A DNA stretch of 64,000 nt from Lutraria lutraria (Eukaryota; Mollusca; Bivalvia; Venerida; Mactridae). The stretch covers positions 24,317,817 through 24,381,816 of the forward strand of contig OZ026835.1 in assembly GCA_964023205.1 (NCBI GenBank), read 5' to 3'. Below the pieces are notes generated by a model, which worked only from the letters and a program-made list of their open reading frames with translations, had not been told where the DNA came from and did no database searches. Made by a program: the position numbers and the translations under genes. Shown piece by piece: positions 1-12,046 of the stretch (the first letter of the stretch is position 1; every line of letters begins with the position of its first letter).

Positions 1-2876
1 TAAAAGTCATAAAATATACTATTATATAGCTATGTGAACTACTTCAGCTGTGCCAGTTTGTGTTAACCTATGTTAAGTAACTATGTCATAAAAATTGACA
101 TCTTAATAAATGTCATAATTAGAATTTCTTACTGTTGATCACTTATGAGTATATATAAGAACTTGTCTTCTCTTTAAATCACATTTTAAAATATGTATTT
201 TTAATACAATAAAGATATCATTATTCAAATTACCATTTTTAAAACCATTAAATTACTTTATATATGCATGTATATATGACATTGTTTTGTTGAGTGGTAA
301 TGCACATGTAAATTGTAATCAGTTTTTGAACACAATCTGACAAGCTACAATATCAGCATCACATCATCACAATAAAATGTCATACATAAATGACATGTAT
401 ATAACATCATGAAAATTTTCCATATGTCAGACAGAATCATACACCGTCACACACCTGTGAACATGACTGGTTAATCAACACTTGTTGATTAGTTTTTTAG
501 CACTTTGAGTCTTTCTTGTAACAAAATTAAATACAACATTTACAATAATCTTATCAGATCTATGAACCAAGTTAAGTTGGAACTCTATTCAGCTAGTCTA
601 GATAGATATTTAGAGTTTGATAAAGTTATACTGTATGGGGGCAGTTCTGTAGAAGGGCTAATTATCACCAACAGAATTACAGTATTCAATAAATAAATAG
701 CATCTGATAAACCACGTTTTTTTATATATTTTTTTCATTTCATAACAACCAACTGGCATTCAGGAAACAATTTTTAAACCAAATTTATCTCTCTCTTTTA
801 ATTTAACTTACAGACTGACAGATTCAGAGGGTTAAAATGTACATAACAGAATTAGTACTGTTGTTTCATTAATTTAAGTTATTCGCACATAGCACTTTTT
901 AACAGTTACACATTTTCTCATAATTCTTTCTAATCTTATAAACATATTGTATATTTACATAACACCTTGGTATTCTGGTTTTCAAACATTTTTTAATAAA
1001 ACAATTAATAGTTTCACAAATATAAATGTGTAATCAATACGCATGAACTAAGTATATTTAACACAGTCTAATATAGACTATTACTGTACGCTGATATTTT
1101 TATCATATCTTTCAAACATTATTCAATAATTAACGAAATGCGAACTTACCTTGATAAATAAATTATTGCATAGTTCGAGTTGCTAAGGAGTCGACTTCTT
1201 TTTACCACCATCAACAGCAACAAAAACTAAATCCAAGAAAACACTTTTTATTTAGAAATCCGAGCAGCTGTGTAATTGACTAAATATGCTTAACAGCTGG
1301 TACCCGGAACAGTCCATTTTCGCATAAAATGAATCTGTCAAAAATAGATCTACTTGTATTGATTTTATGTCTGATTATATATAATATATACACACACACC
1401 ATTTATTGATGTACAAATTAGGATATGGTGTTATGAATGTGAGAAAAGATTACATAGATCTCATCATTTATTTTTCAGAAGGCCAGATAAACTGTCCTCC
1501 CTATTTCCTAAAATAGACTCGTCGGAGAGTCACCCGTGTACGTGTTGATCTTTTGTAATTAACGCAGACGCTTTTTGTCTTACACGACGGTCTAATATTT
1601 ACATGTCCTAGTTAAAAAAGTACGCATGTAGAAGACAACTTAGGAATCTGATGCGAACATTATACATTTTGACGGAACGAATACTAAAGATCGACGTTCT
1701 TCTTGGAAATTCAGGTATTTGATAAGTTTTACTTATATTTGTGTATTTTAAATTTTACGTTTTTAGATTCATAAATAAATTTGGTTGAACCGTTGGTGTT
1801 GAGTGAAGTGCTTAAAAATTACAAAATGTAACACTCGAGATTTGGGTCTCGTAGATAGTTGCATCAGTTTGATTGGTTTGAATTTTATATTGCCCACGCA
1901 GGGGTTGTAATATTCCGGATTTAAAGCCGCCAGGGGCACTTTTGAGTTTTTTTAGGGGGGGGGGTACGGATTGGGATGGCTGTTAGCACATGCAAGCATC
2001 TGGATCACTTGGGCGTTTTTCCTATTCACTAACGCTTGGTTAACAAGCGTTTATATACACAAGAGTATTTGCAATGTATTGCAGAACAAAAATTCGAGTA
2101 ATATTTAGCTTAAAACTCGAAGATGAACTTTTAAATCGTTGACAATTCATTAGTTAATGGGTCCCATCAAATGAATAATTATCAGCAACTTTTTAAACAT
2201 AGGTAGCAATTCATTTTGACACTGACTCGGCCCGAAATATTTCAACAAGATCGAGGTAAGAAATATTGTGAAGGAATCCGATCCCTATGATGTTGTCATT
2301 GAAATATTTTGAATTGGCTGCTATTTCAGAATGTAGGACAAAAGCTCTCCCGGACAAAAGCTCCCCCGTTCATTTTGATAGGGGAGGACAAAAGCTCTCC
2401 CATTGATTCACTACCCCGGACAATCATTCCTATATTATGTATTAACTTACAAAAAATAGTGGGTGGGGTAGCAAATTTGAAGGATCTCTCTTGAAAGCAA
2501 GTTCCAGGCATTAAGTCTCTCATCTTGTGTCAGGTTTTTCCCCCAGTATTTTTGGAACATGACCCATACCCTTGGGATTGGTAATTTCTTCAGTGTTTTG
2601 TTAGAAATTGAGAAAATATGTGCTATTCCAATTTTGAAATTTTTATGGTAATACCATGTATATGTGAACTATATACATGAATGTATTCATTTGTCAAATA
2701 CTTGTGTTTGTCAAAATATGTGTATTATCTATAACTTGTAAATATGTTATACTCTCCATAATGGAGGAATGGATAAAGTAGACGCTCACTATCCTTTAAG
2801 AAAAAAGCAACTTAATACAAACAACTTAAACCAATGCTTCTTGTAATTCGTGACGTTTCGTTATAGTTTTTCTTGT
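1..2876. other. Non-coding flank, no gene supported
   Basis: No open frame here has an ATG start, family resemblance and splice logic together. The one long frame (505-696) opens with TTG and has low-complexity composition. A consensus splice donor on the minus strand (AAG then GTAAGT, near 1144-1150) could end an untranslated exon, but nothing confirms it. A run of ten G lies at 1955-1964. The region is the left flank of the transposon that starts at 2880. Confidence 0.5.
2336..2401. repeat. Three copies of a 16-bp tandem/near-tandem repeat
   Basis: GGACAAAAGCTCTCCC occurs at 2336-2351 and 2386-2401, and with one change (CTCCCCC) at 2352-2367. The first two copies abut and the third is 18 bp further on. 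No function is evident. Confidence 0.85.
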
Positions 2877-2879
2877 TAA

Positions 2880-2914
2880 GGCCACACCAATTTGATAACT
2901 TGTTCATCGGATTT
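2880..2914 (+). repeat. Left terminal inverted repeat of outer MITE
   Basis: It begins GGCCACACCAATTTGATAAC and matches the reverse complement of 15972-16006 with one substitution. The preceding TAA (2877-2879) is the target duplication. Confidence 0.9.
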
Positions 2915-3652
2915 GCTGCTCGCTTTTTATCAAAATAATATTATTTTTCTGTTTTTTGCCTCCGACCGCTCGCTCACGTCAAAAAATCCGAAACGGTACG
3001 GTGTCCCGGATTTTATCACTACAAAATTGTATTCTGCGGTGTAGCCCCATTGAATATGCGGCCCTCTTTGTGATACCGAGATAGTATGATATTTTTTAAA
3101 CGGAATTTATTCGGTTAATTCCGAATGTTTAAACATAAGAAGAATGTCAACTGCACGCGATATCATAGAAAATCAGAAACACTTCGATTATCGTAGGTAA
3201 GACCATAGAAATATAGCGAAAAGTAGCGAGAAATAGGTGCCGTTGGTTTCCAAAATGGTAGCGCTCGTGGCCTAGTCCAACTTATTAGACTATTTGTGAC
3301 GGCGAGACACTTTCGATTTGGCCCACTCCTGCACAGTCCATCAAAAACTGTATATATGATTTTGTGTGTGTGGAAAAGCATCCATTGAAACCCGTTTGGA
3401 AAACGAAACTGCCGGTGTCATGGTAAAAATCGCCTATTTTCGAAAATTTGTTTTGCAAACAATCTGAGTTTACAAGTTTAAAGGTCATATTCATCGATCC
3501 AAGAGGGCTTGGAATTGTTAAATATACACAAATTTAAGTACATTTACAAAATTTCACTTTTCAAAAATGAAAATTGGCCGCATAAATCGAAATAAAAAAC
3601 TATCAAATATCGCACCTTCCGAGAGTATCAACGCGGTTATCTTTCCTTGGCG

Positions 3653-3674
3653 TGTGACGTCATTGTTGATGTTA
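3653..3674 (+). promoter_or_regulatory. CRE-containing motif upstream of the P2X7-domain gene
   Basis: A palindromic TGACGTCA (3655-3662), the consensus CREB/ATF site, sits inside a 22-bp stretch about 85-107 bp before the start codon. The same stretch with one mismatch recurs inverted at 14901-14922, upstream of the transposase. It lies 171 bp inside the left end of the element. It may be a promoter element, a transposase-binding subterminal repeat, or both. Confidence 0.6.
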
Positions 3675-3759
3675 ATCAATGTAAACACACTAGCTGCACA
3701 TAATAGCGTAGCTTTATTATAGCTGTCAATAACATTGAGTACACTTGATTTTTACGGAG

Positions 3760-6376
3760 ATGGACGATTATTTTGATTATTCGTCATGTACGGAAGATCG
3801 TTTCGTTGTTCAACCGTACCAGTTTGAGCCTATTGACGAAATAAGTGAATTTGACACGGATATTTCTACTAGCGATTTTGGGGATGATTCTAGCATTACA
3901 GATGTTTCATCATGTTCACACCGTGATGTTTCAGACTGGTATGTATTATATATATATTTAATCCAAATAGTAAAATTCACCAACTGCAAATAATACAGAA
4001 GTATATTTAAAATTATTAGCTAATAAATGATAATTATGCATTACTCACTTCGACAAGCCGAATTTCTATACAATCCGGTTAAATCCTTAATCGCGTGTAA
4101 TTTTTTTTTCTAACACATTTTTTTTACACAGAACGTATAAGCTCGTCATTTCTTCCTTACAGTAAATGTAGGTCATACTTTAATTAACATAACCAATCAA
4201 AACCGAGAACTAATTGATCACGCAACAGGAATCCATATGACACGTGTTCAGCATCTGTATTTTGGACACTTCGAATGCAACTGTGCGTGACTTGTCGATC
4301 GGTCGATGTTGCTATGCGACTGTCCATTGGAATGTAAAAATGGAAAGTACGTGTGACAAACAATTAAGCATCAATTAATTTCAGTGATTGTCGACTGATA
4401 TCCTTATGACATAATTATATATGATCTTTTGTGTGATCTTACAAACAATAACCAGGGCGCATAAAAAATGTGCTTGAAAAACAATCGAATCTAATTAAGT
4501 TCAAACTGAACGAACTAATATCAAACAAACTTGCGCATTCACTAATATTTATAGTCAGAATTCTCTTGGTCAAAAGCGAATTATACGCTTACGTAATATA
4601 TGGTAGTGATCATGCAAGCACTAGGTCATTAATATTTTCTTTTTGTTAGATATCTACTTGTCTTAATTCAAAATACGAATCGTATATATATACAATACAA
4701 AACAGCAAGGTGAAATTATACTGCTCTTACTTTTGACAATACTTTGTCAAAATGGGATCAATCTTACAATATAAATAAGTTAGATAATATGTACTGAATT
4801 GTAAATTGATGCTTTTGATCTGTTCTGTAAATTTATTGTTTGTAAAATGTTGCATATAATTCACGAATGTAATAGAATAATGTTTATATGCTGATGTGCT
4901 GTAATACATACAGTATCTGTTCTGTTCAGTGCATTGACCTCTCCAAGGTGACGTAAATAAATATATACTTATATTTTGCACTTCCCTGTCTCTGTAGTTA
5001 ATTTATGTCTCAGTGTAAAAACAAACACAAAGGTATTCTCCCCACAAGGTGGCGTAAATAAATATATATTTATGTGTTAAAGTTCAAACTGAATAATTGA
5101 ACCTGTTTGTTTGGCATTGTATAAGGTGTTAATGATCCTTGTTGATCTATGTTGGAAAGCGGTCTATAGTTATCCATTTTTTGTATTATACGTTGATGTA
5201 TGCTGATATTGCCATGTATATGTTTGTACTGATTTAGAAATAAACATTGCATTGTATTGTAAATAAATTTGACATCATTCAGTATTTTAATCTACATCAA
5301 GCCAAAATTGCTTACATCTGACTGCAAGTAATCGCAATTCGGATTTATCAGTTGTGTCTGCTGTTATCTAAATAAATAAATCTAAATTACATAAAAAAAT
5401 AACATTTGAAAATATAAAATTTCACGCCATTTAGTATATCCGACTGTAGTGTTGTGCCTGATGATGAATGATGAACGAAAACGTAACAGTTTAGACAGTC
5501 TTCCATTTTGATTAATATATGGGTATGGCTTCATTGAGGGGGGAGGGGCTAAAAAATATACCAGTACTCAGTATGTCCTACACTCATTAAATCTGTTAGC
5601 TCAATCAAATTTGATCAGTCAGTTTTTGCCTTACATTCCTGTTCGCCATTATTCAGTTCAGGACACCACTCATTTTATAACACACTTCAATAGCATTACA
5701 GCTTCCGCAACAGTTCTACTGTATTTTAATTTTGCTTATGCTCTGTAAACTATTTCAGGTGTATGTGTGGTCAGTGCACTGAGATGCAAACAGTGACTGA
5801 AGAAAAATGCTGTAAGAGTATGAATGTTGTCGACGATAAGGCGAAAGACCTTAAATGTGTCACAGAACATGAGGGGTTCCAGGTGAACTGTCTCAACATC
5901 CATGTCTTGGAAACCTCCTACTACGAGTACGTTATCAACCATGGACCTCTTGAAGAAGATCAGCTGATTCATGAGTATGATATAATTATTTTCTAATTGG
6001 TATTATGCTGTCTTCATATTTTATTGTTCGTTGATAAATGATAAACTTTGGTAGTGGTTTATATCAGACCGACATACAGCATTCTTTGATAGTTAGTTAG
6101 GTGTGTAAGAAAAAATATAAATTTCAGTTGATCGTTTACTGTGCAAATTAATATGCATCCTCATGAGTTGATGAGCTTAATTTCTTTGGTTCTTACTTTA
6201 ATAGATCATGTGTCTATTTCAGGTTGTACAGATATTTAGCGTACAGGAGGTTTACACGTTGGGTGTATGGGCTGCTTGGAAGAAGATGTCGAAAAGTAAT
6301 TCCATCATGTGTTGTGACAGCCATTCGGAACCGATTTCCGTCCGAGCAGTATTGTGGATTTTTATACCCACAGTGA
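3760..6376 (+). CDS. P2X7 intracellular-domain-like protein, 3 exons, 182 residues, intact
   Basis: Exons are 3760-3938, 5759-5974 and 6223-6376. Donors are GTATGT and GTATGA, the acceptors are TTTCAG, and both introns are phase 2. The ATG at 3760 follows an upstream in-frame TTG and is the first usable start. Residues 1-59 are acidic and Ser/Asp-rich. The rest is the zinc-binding cysteine domain known from the P2X7 receptor C-terminus: W60-C-M-C-G-Q-C66, then ATM-like TEMQTVTEE, K-C77-C78, a CVTEHEGF block, VNCLN, RYLAYRRFTRW (135-145), G-LLGRRCRKVIPSC (148-161), IRNRFP (166-171) and QYCGF (174-178). There is no transmembrane segment, so it is the domain alone, as in many stand-alone invertebrate proteins, not a channel. 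It sits inside a Kolobok-like transposon, convergent with the transposase. Its role there is unknown; nucleotide, zinc or membrane binding by analogy with P2X7 is inference. Family call is strong, function weak. Confidence 0.88.
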
Positions 6377-6449
6377 AATGTTAGAGCAGACATTAAGGAT
6401 GTTATAAGTGATGCATTTTTAATTCCATACCTTCATTTTTATGTTTTGA

Positions 6450-6455
6450 AATAAA
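6450..6455 (+). terminator. Poly(A) signal AATAAA for the P2X7-domain gene
   Basis: AATAAA lies 74 bp after the TGA at 6374-6376, a normal distance for cleavage and polyadenylation. A second near-match (AAATAAAAA) follows around 6495. Confidence 0.55.
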
Positions 6456-6702
6456 TAATGAAACCATAGAATCTGAATGTTTTAGCTTAACTCAAAATAA
6501 AAATTCACTGCAAAAGAGCAATTGAATAAAATTGATAATGGCGCCAATTTTGAAAATTCTATTTCTGCTGTGCTGTTTTCATGTATGTTTTATATTTATT
6601 TGTTGATCAAGTGATATAAAAATTCTACCAGGTATGTTTGGTATTTTATTATTCATATTCCATTGTTTGTTTATATCGAGTTAAAACCCCTTTTCAAGAA
6701 TC

Positions 6703-6903
6703 AGTGTCATATAAGGCGGACAGTTCACCTAAGCATCCTTACTGGGAAGAACCGATACTAGAATCCCATACTCTGTAAGCAACTGCCTACTTTCTCACAT
6801 AAAGAGACATGGTCGGTAGCAGGGCTCAAAGCCATGACCCTGTACCAGTGAGAGGTTAGTGATTTGAAGTCGGCGACCTTTACAACTCGACCACTGAGGT
6901 AGG
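6703..6903 (-). mobile_element. tRNA-derived SINE, minus orientation
   Basis: Read on the minus strand, the right part holds a B-box-like GGCTTTGAGCCC near 6820-6835. The body shares 'gcggacagttcacctaagcatc' and 'cctactttctcacataaagag' blocks with a second copy at 37255-37441. It lies in the gap between the two convergent transposon genes, so it entered after or with the element. The similarity between the copies is visible by eye, roughly three quarters identical. Confidence 0.7.
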
Positions 6904-8148
6904 TCTTACTATTCCATAACTGAACATAATCAGTCTACAAATACTCAAATTATAATACATATAGTAAGTGAAGTGTTAGAACTGGATGTGAATTGTTTGC
7001 TCAGAACAAATATTTAATGACATCACTTTGGATAAACTGGTTTACAACCGAATGAGTATAAAATTGCCAGCATAAACAACACTTTAATGTCCATGTATAA
7101 GGAATGCTTATTGTTGAAGAAAAACAAAATTGGCTTTACTGAGTAACAATCATACTTTACTTCTATAGTACTACATTGTACAGACATACTAATAAACAAA
7201 ACCATGAACTTAACAACAAATCAATACTGGTAAATTAAATAACCTAACATTTTTATAAAAAAACAACCTAACATTCACCTGCTCTTCTACATGATCACAA
7301 AATAACAAAACAAGAGACAGGACTAGTCTTCAACTTTTTAGGTTATCCCTCAAGTAATGCACTAGGAGTTGCAAACGGAACAGAATTACCTTATATATAC
7401 ATCATGATGCGAGAAATAAACATAAGTACTCAAAAAATTGATCAATCACAAAATCCGACTCAATGGGTCAGTTGATGACAATAGTCTTACTGAAATGCTT
7501 TCCCTGAAGAAATTAAGATGTTGTGCAAAGAAAACCAGGAGAAAAGATGCTTAGTTTCTTAGTGAAAATAATTATTGGATATATTTGGTTTAAATCCCTT
7601 AAGATTTGTATGATATATATTATGCACAAAAAGTTCAATAAAAAAATATTTTTTTCAATATTGTCAGCAAAACAATTGTACACAAATTTCAGACAAAATA
7701 CTAATATAATTAATATGTCCATGAATGATCTGAATAAAAGTCAATGATTGAATCTGCTAATATGAGCGTCAACTACATCTTGTTTGGATCTATGTTGAGC
7801 CTGTCTGGGTGTACTTTGTGATAGGTGTAGAGGTCGTTTTTTGTCGGTAGTTGTAAGAAGTTTCTTGGCAGATCTGTAACTTGGTTGATACTCGCGCATC
7901 AAAAGAACTTCTTCCATCAACTCCTTCACATAATCTGAAACACATAAAATTGTTATATTATTACAAGTATTTTTGCACTCATATACCAAATACACATTTA
8001 CCTAGTTTCAGCTTACTTCCATGCTTGATCAGAATGTAAGCTTTGGATTCATAACTCGACTGCTGAACAACTTCATGCTTATTTGATTAAATGTAGGATG
8101 TCTCGATTTTTAGTTTACACATATGTAATACGTTATGACTTTATGCTA

Positions 8149-8403
8149 ATACCCCTGCCGCCGCTTTGACACTAAGAATGCAACAGTTCACTATAAGGCT
8201 AAGTTCAAGGGGGCATAACTCAGCAATTAAAATTGCGTCTTGCACATCTACACTTCAAGGCGATAACATATTTCGAGTTTCATTGCAATCGCTTAAAGAA
8301 TGCGGAAGTATTTCACTCCACAAACTTTATGCAGACAGACGGACCAACAGACTGGATGACTTCAATATACCCCCTCTCAAACTTCGTTGGCGGAGGTAAA
8401 ATG
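8149..8403 (+). repeat. Interspersed repeat in transposase intron 7 (copy 1)
   Basis: It starts 'ctgccgccgctttgacactaag' and ends 'ggcggaggtaaaatga', with an ACAGACxGACCAAC-type track near the end. It matches 9191-9481 with scattered changes and one indel. It is probably a SINE-like or short non-autonomous element; no B box is clear. Confidence 0.7.
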
Positions 8404-9190
8404 AACAAAAGGAAAAAAATTCCTTCAGTGTCATTTTTGTGTAATAGTGCCTCTACATTTTTCATTTTCACTGATTTACACTAAATAAAATCTTGAAATC
8501 TTACCAAAAGTTTGGTGCACCTTCACTTCTTTTGCTACTGCAGCCCCTTTTCTACCCTTTGGATACGACACAGAATATTGAAGTTTTCCGCCTTTCGTTC
8601 TTCGTTGATCTCGGTCACAATTCTCATTGAAATGAAGAGCCGCGAGGAACAGCCTGTACATAAAAAAATATAAGTTTTCAAACCAACATCTTTTATCAAT
8701 AGTTAAAATCAGTAGTTAAAATTGAACAAGAAGCTGCATTCAATAAACACATGTGCAATTGGTGACAGCATGACATAACGCGTACATACGTTCAGACAAG
8801 ACAATCAGTATTATATGCTCCAATGCTGTCAAATCAGAACATAATCAAAAGAAATACTGTAATACTCATACTTGTGAATAATCCGAGTTCAATTCACTTT
8901 CTCAACAACCAATATAGCCTTCGACAGTCATAGTTGACCTATTTTGTTACAATGTCAGAATCCAAGAATTACAACTGAGTATCAACCTCCCAGCTTCCAA
9001 CATACAGAATTAACAACAGAGAAGTGGTCAGAGGCTATTGATTTAACGACATTTTGACCTATTGACCTTGGAAACCATCACACATTTCAGTAGAAAAGTA
9101 AGAGATCATTTGTGAACAAGGTACATCTTAGAAATCCTATCTACATTAGTCTGCTACATAACATAACTAGAGCTGTCACAGTGGTGAATG

Positions 9191-9481
9191 ATACCCAGCT
9201 GCCGCTTTGACACTAAGAATGTGATAGTACACTATACGGCTAAGTTCAAGGGGACAAAACTCTGCAATGAGTGGAACACTGGGCATGAAAATTACGTCAA
9301 GCACATCTACACTTCATGGTGATAGCATATTTCAAGTTTCATTGCAATCACTTAAAGAGTGTGGAAAAAGTTCGCTCCACAAACTTGTGATATTATAAGC
9401 AGGCAGACAGGCCGACCAACCGACCGACACAGTGACTCCAATATACCCTCTCTCAAACTTAGTTTGCAGAGGTATAATGAA
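9191..9481 (+). repeat. Interspersed repeat in transposase intron 6 (copy 2)
   Basis: It is the same family as 8149-8403 in the same orientation, with an extra segment ('gagtggaacactgggcatg') in the middle. It ends just before exon 6 at 9526 and does not disturb the donor. Confidence 0.7.
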
Positions 9482-11409
9482 GGCAAGACAGAGGTCTTAC
9501 TCCCAAGTCAGAATTTATTAGATACCTTGCTTCCATATTAGCATGCTTGTAGTGAGTTGATTTGGGCACAAATTCACAAATAACTTTGTGAAAAGCTTCC
9601 AAAGAAGATGTTTGTTCTGCTGGTGACAATTTCTTCACATCCTTCACTAGAATTTTATTTTCAACAACTTTTTTCAGTTCAGCATGAGGCTTGTACCCTG
9701 AGAAGAATAAAAAAGAATAAACCTATTATAAATATCAAACTAGAGTTTGTCAGAAATAAGATGAATACTCACAAGTGGCGCTTTGACATCTCAATATGTT
9801 TATATTCTTTTTCACCCTAGTCATAGAAAAGGGACATTTCTTTGCCCCTAGCCACTAACAATAGAAATGGTATTTCTTAGATTTGATTATTTGAAAGTCA
9901 TATTGCTAAAATGTACAAATTACACATACAAACTTGATCAAGTTTATCAAACAGGCCAAAGTCGGGAATTGAGAAGCACCTCACTATGCTTATATACACA
10001 AATTACAAGAGCAATGACTTGTTACATGAATTACAAACTGAAGATCCAGGGCATTAAAAAAACATGATGCATCATTAGCGCAGGGCTTATCATCTAGAAA
10101 CTACAAAACATCATTCAGACTAGATAAAACAAAATAATTGTAAATCAAACATGACACAAGAATTCTACAACAGGTATCTCATGCTCTTGATGTCTGCTTC
10201 AATGTTTTGTCACCAGTAATCTGCTCATAAATAGTGTGATAGTTAAGGGTATAACGACATGTACTTGACATAGTATTTTAACTTCAGATTTCACAAAACA
10301 TTAATGATGAATAGAACTTGATGATACCTTCCTTCATCCATTTCCTGTTAGAAATCTCGCCATGTTCGCATTTTGGAAATCTTTCACCATGACCTTCATG
10401 AATATTCAAAACATGATTAATGATGGACAACTATTTCTGCTGAACTAAGTCACCATCACCAATACAAGTGGTTGCTAACAGAACGCGCCCATGCCTGAAC
10501 TTTCTCACAACCCTTTTTCTTCCCGGCTGCCTCAAGTTTCTTGTAAACACCTGTAGAACCAAAGACTTATATTATACCCACAATCACAAAATGCCGATTA
10601 TAAGTTTCTGATAAAACACTGAAAACAATAGCTATTTAACTAACGTGCCAAGTGTTAACTTATATGAATTCCAGACTATTAGAAATCACATGACAGTCAA
10701 TAAAATGGAGCTGTAAGAATTTATGAATTTTGAAATAAATTGAATAATTGATTAATAACAACAGAATTTCATATAACAGTGCTCCAGGAAAGTTGGTAGT
10801 ACAATGCTAATGCCCCTGCTGAACTTCCCATATTTCAAGAGAAGAATACCACAATAATACGGACAAAACCTTTCTTAGAAAAAAAATTAATTCAAAATAA
10901 AGTTAAATATTCAGTTCATTGTGGAAACATTAAAGAAATGAAACACTGCTACTATTTAGAAATTTACCTTTGGCAACATGCCAAACATCAAACCAGTGTA
11001 CAATATCTGGTTGCTCATCTTTCATGTATTTTTTCACCGAACAATGTCTATCAGTTATGAGATGCGTCACTCTAATACGATTATGGACAGTCAGGAAATT
11101 AATTGATCTCTTCAAACCTTCTAATTCCATGTGGTACGAGTTCTTCACTTCATTACTCTGTAAGTAAAAGAAACATAAGCAGAAGTAAGTAAAGTTGTCA
11201 TGAAGCAGTTTGCATAAAATTTGGACCATTCTACAACTGAATATTGAAACACTAATCAAAGAACTCATGATCAGCATTCATGTTCAGATAGAGCACAATC
11301 TCAGCCATTGCAGAGGAGGAAAACTAATCTTACAGATAAAAAAATGCAGTACATGTACTTGGTCAATTAATTTAGAACTACACACTGTCAATTGTAGTAT
11401 TTAAATTTG

Positions 11410-11725
11410 GCCAAATTCTCCTCCATATTACCGTATAAATTCACATTTTAATAGGATACAAAACACTACTGAAAACGAAAAAAGATATGATCCCAGTGGG
11501 GTTTGTACCCTCAGGTATATCAACCTGTTATAAATTCCTATGAACTGAACGAAACATTTTGAAATAAATATTCTCCTCCATATAACTGTATAATCATGCC
11601 TTAAAACAAAACATTTTATCAAGCTGAAAAAAGTATGGTCCCAGTGGGGTTTGAACCCATAACCTTCAGGACCTTGACGGCACGGACCCGTGCCTATGAG
11701 GCACGGACCCGTGCCTATGAAAGAC
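11410..11725 (-). mobile_element. Tandem pair of tRNA-derived SINE units in transposase intron 3
   Basis: Two units each hold a B-box-like sequence on the minus strand: GGTACAAACCCC (11497-11510) and GGGTTCAAACCCC (11643-11657). Both are preceded by 'ctcctccatat.accgtata' type sequence. The outer end has a 21-bp block (GGCACGGACCCGTGCCTATGA) present twice (11679-11699 and 11700-11720); each half contains an inverted GGCACGG/CCGTGCC. Confidence 0.65.
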
Positions 11726-11835
11726 AAAACACAACACATTGGTAAACATTTCTACCAAATATTTTTAGAAATCCACTCAGTCACAGATGACAAAGTTACT
11801 GAGCAGAAACAAACAAAAAGTACAGATTTTTTACC

Positions 11836-12046
11836 TTCAAAGTCTAATTGTGACCTTGACCTTCAAGATAATGAACTGAATCTTGCAAAGGAGACATTCC
11901 CACGTATAAATTTACATTTCGGCCAAATATTAAAATCCACCAATGGACAACAGATTTGTAGATCCAGACAGACGCACACACACACAGAGACGGACAAGGT
12001 GAGACTCCAATATACATGTACCCCCAAAACTTTGTCATGTGATTGA
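11836..12046 (+). repeat. Interspersed repeat with 'tgaccttgacctt' and CA-rich tail, intron 3
   Basis: The motif 'ttgtgaccttgaccttcaa' followed by a 'cagacagacgcacacacacaca' track is a common layout of short molluscan interspersed repeats. It lies just downstream of exon 3 (12140-12907) in intron 3. There is no second full copy in the window; a distant relative of the 'tgaccttgacctt' part is near 30950. Confidence 0.45.

Noticed and set aside
505..696. 63-residue frame in the left flank
   Set aside because: It has a TTG start, AT-driven composition and no homology; it lies in sequence with no splice signals in register.
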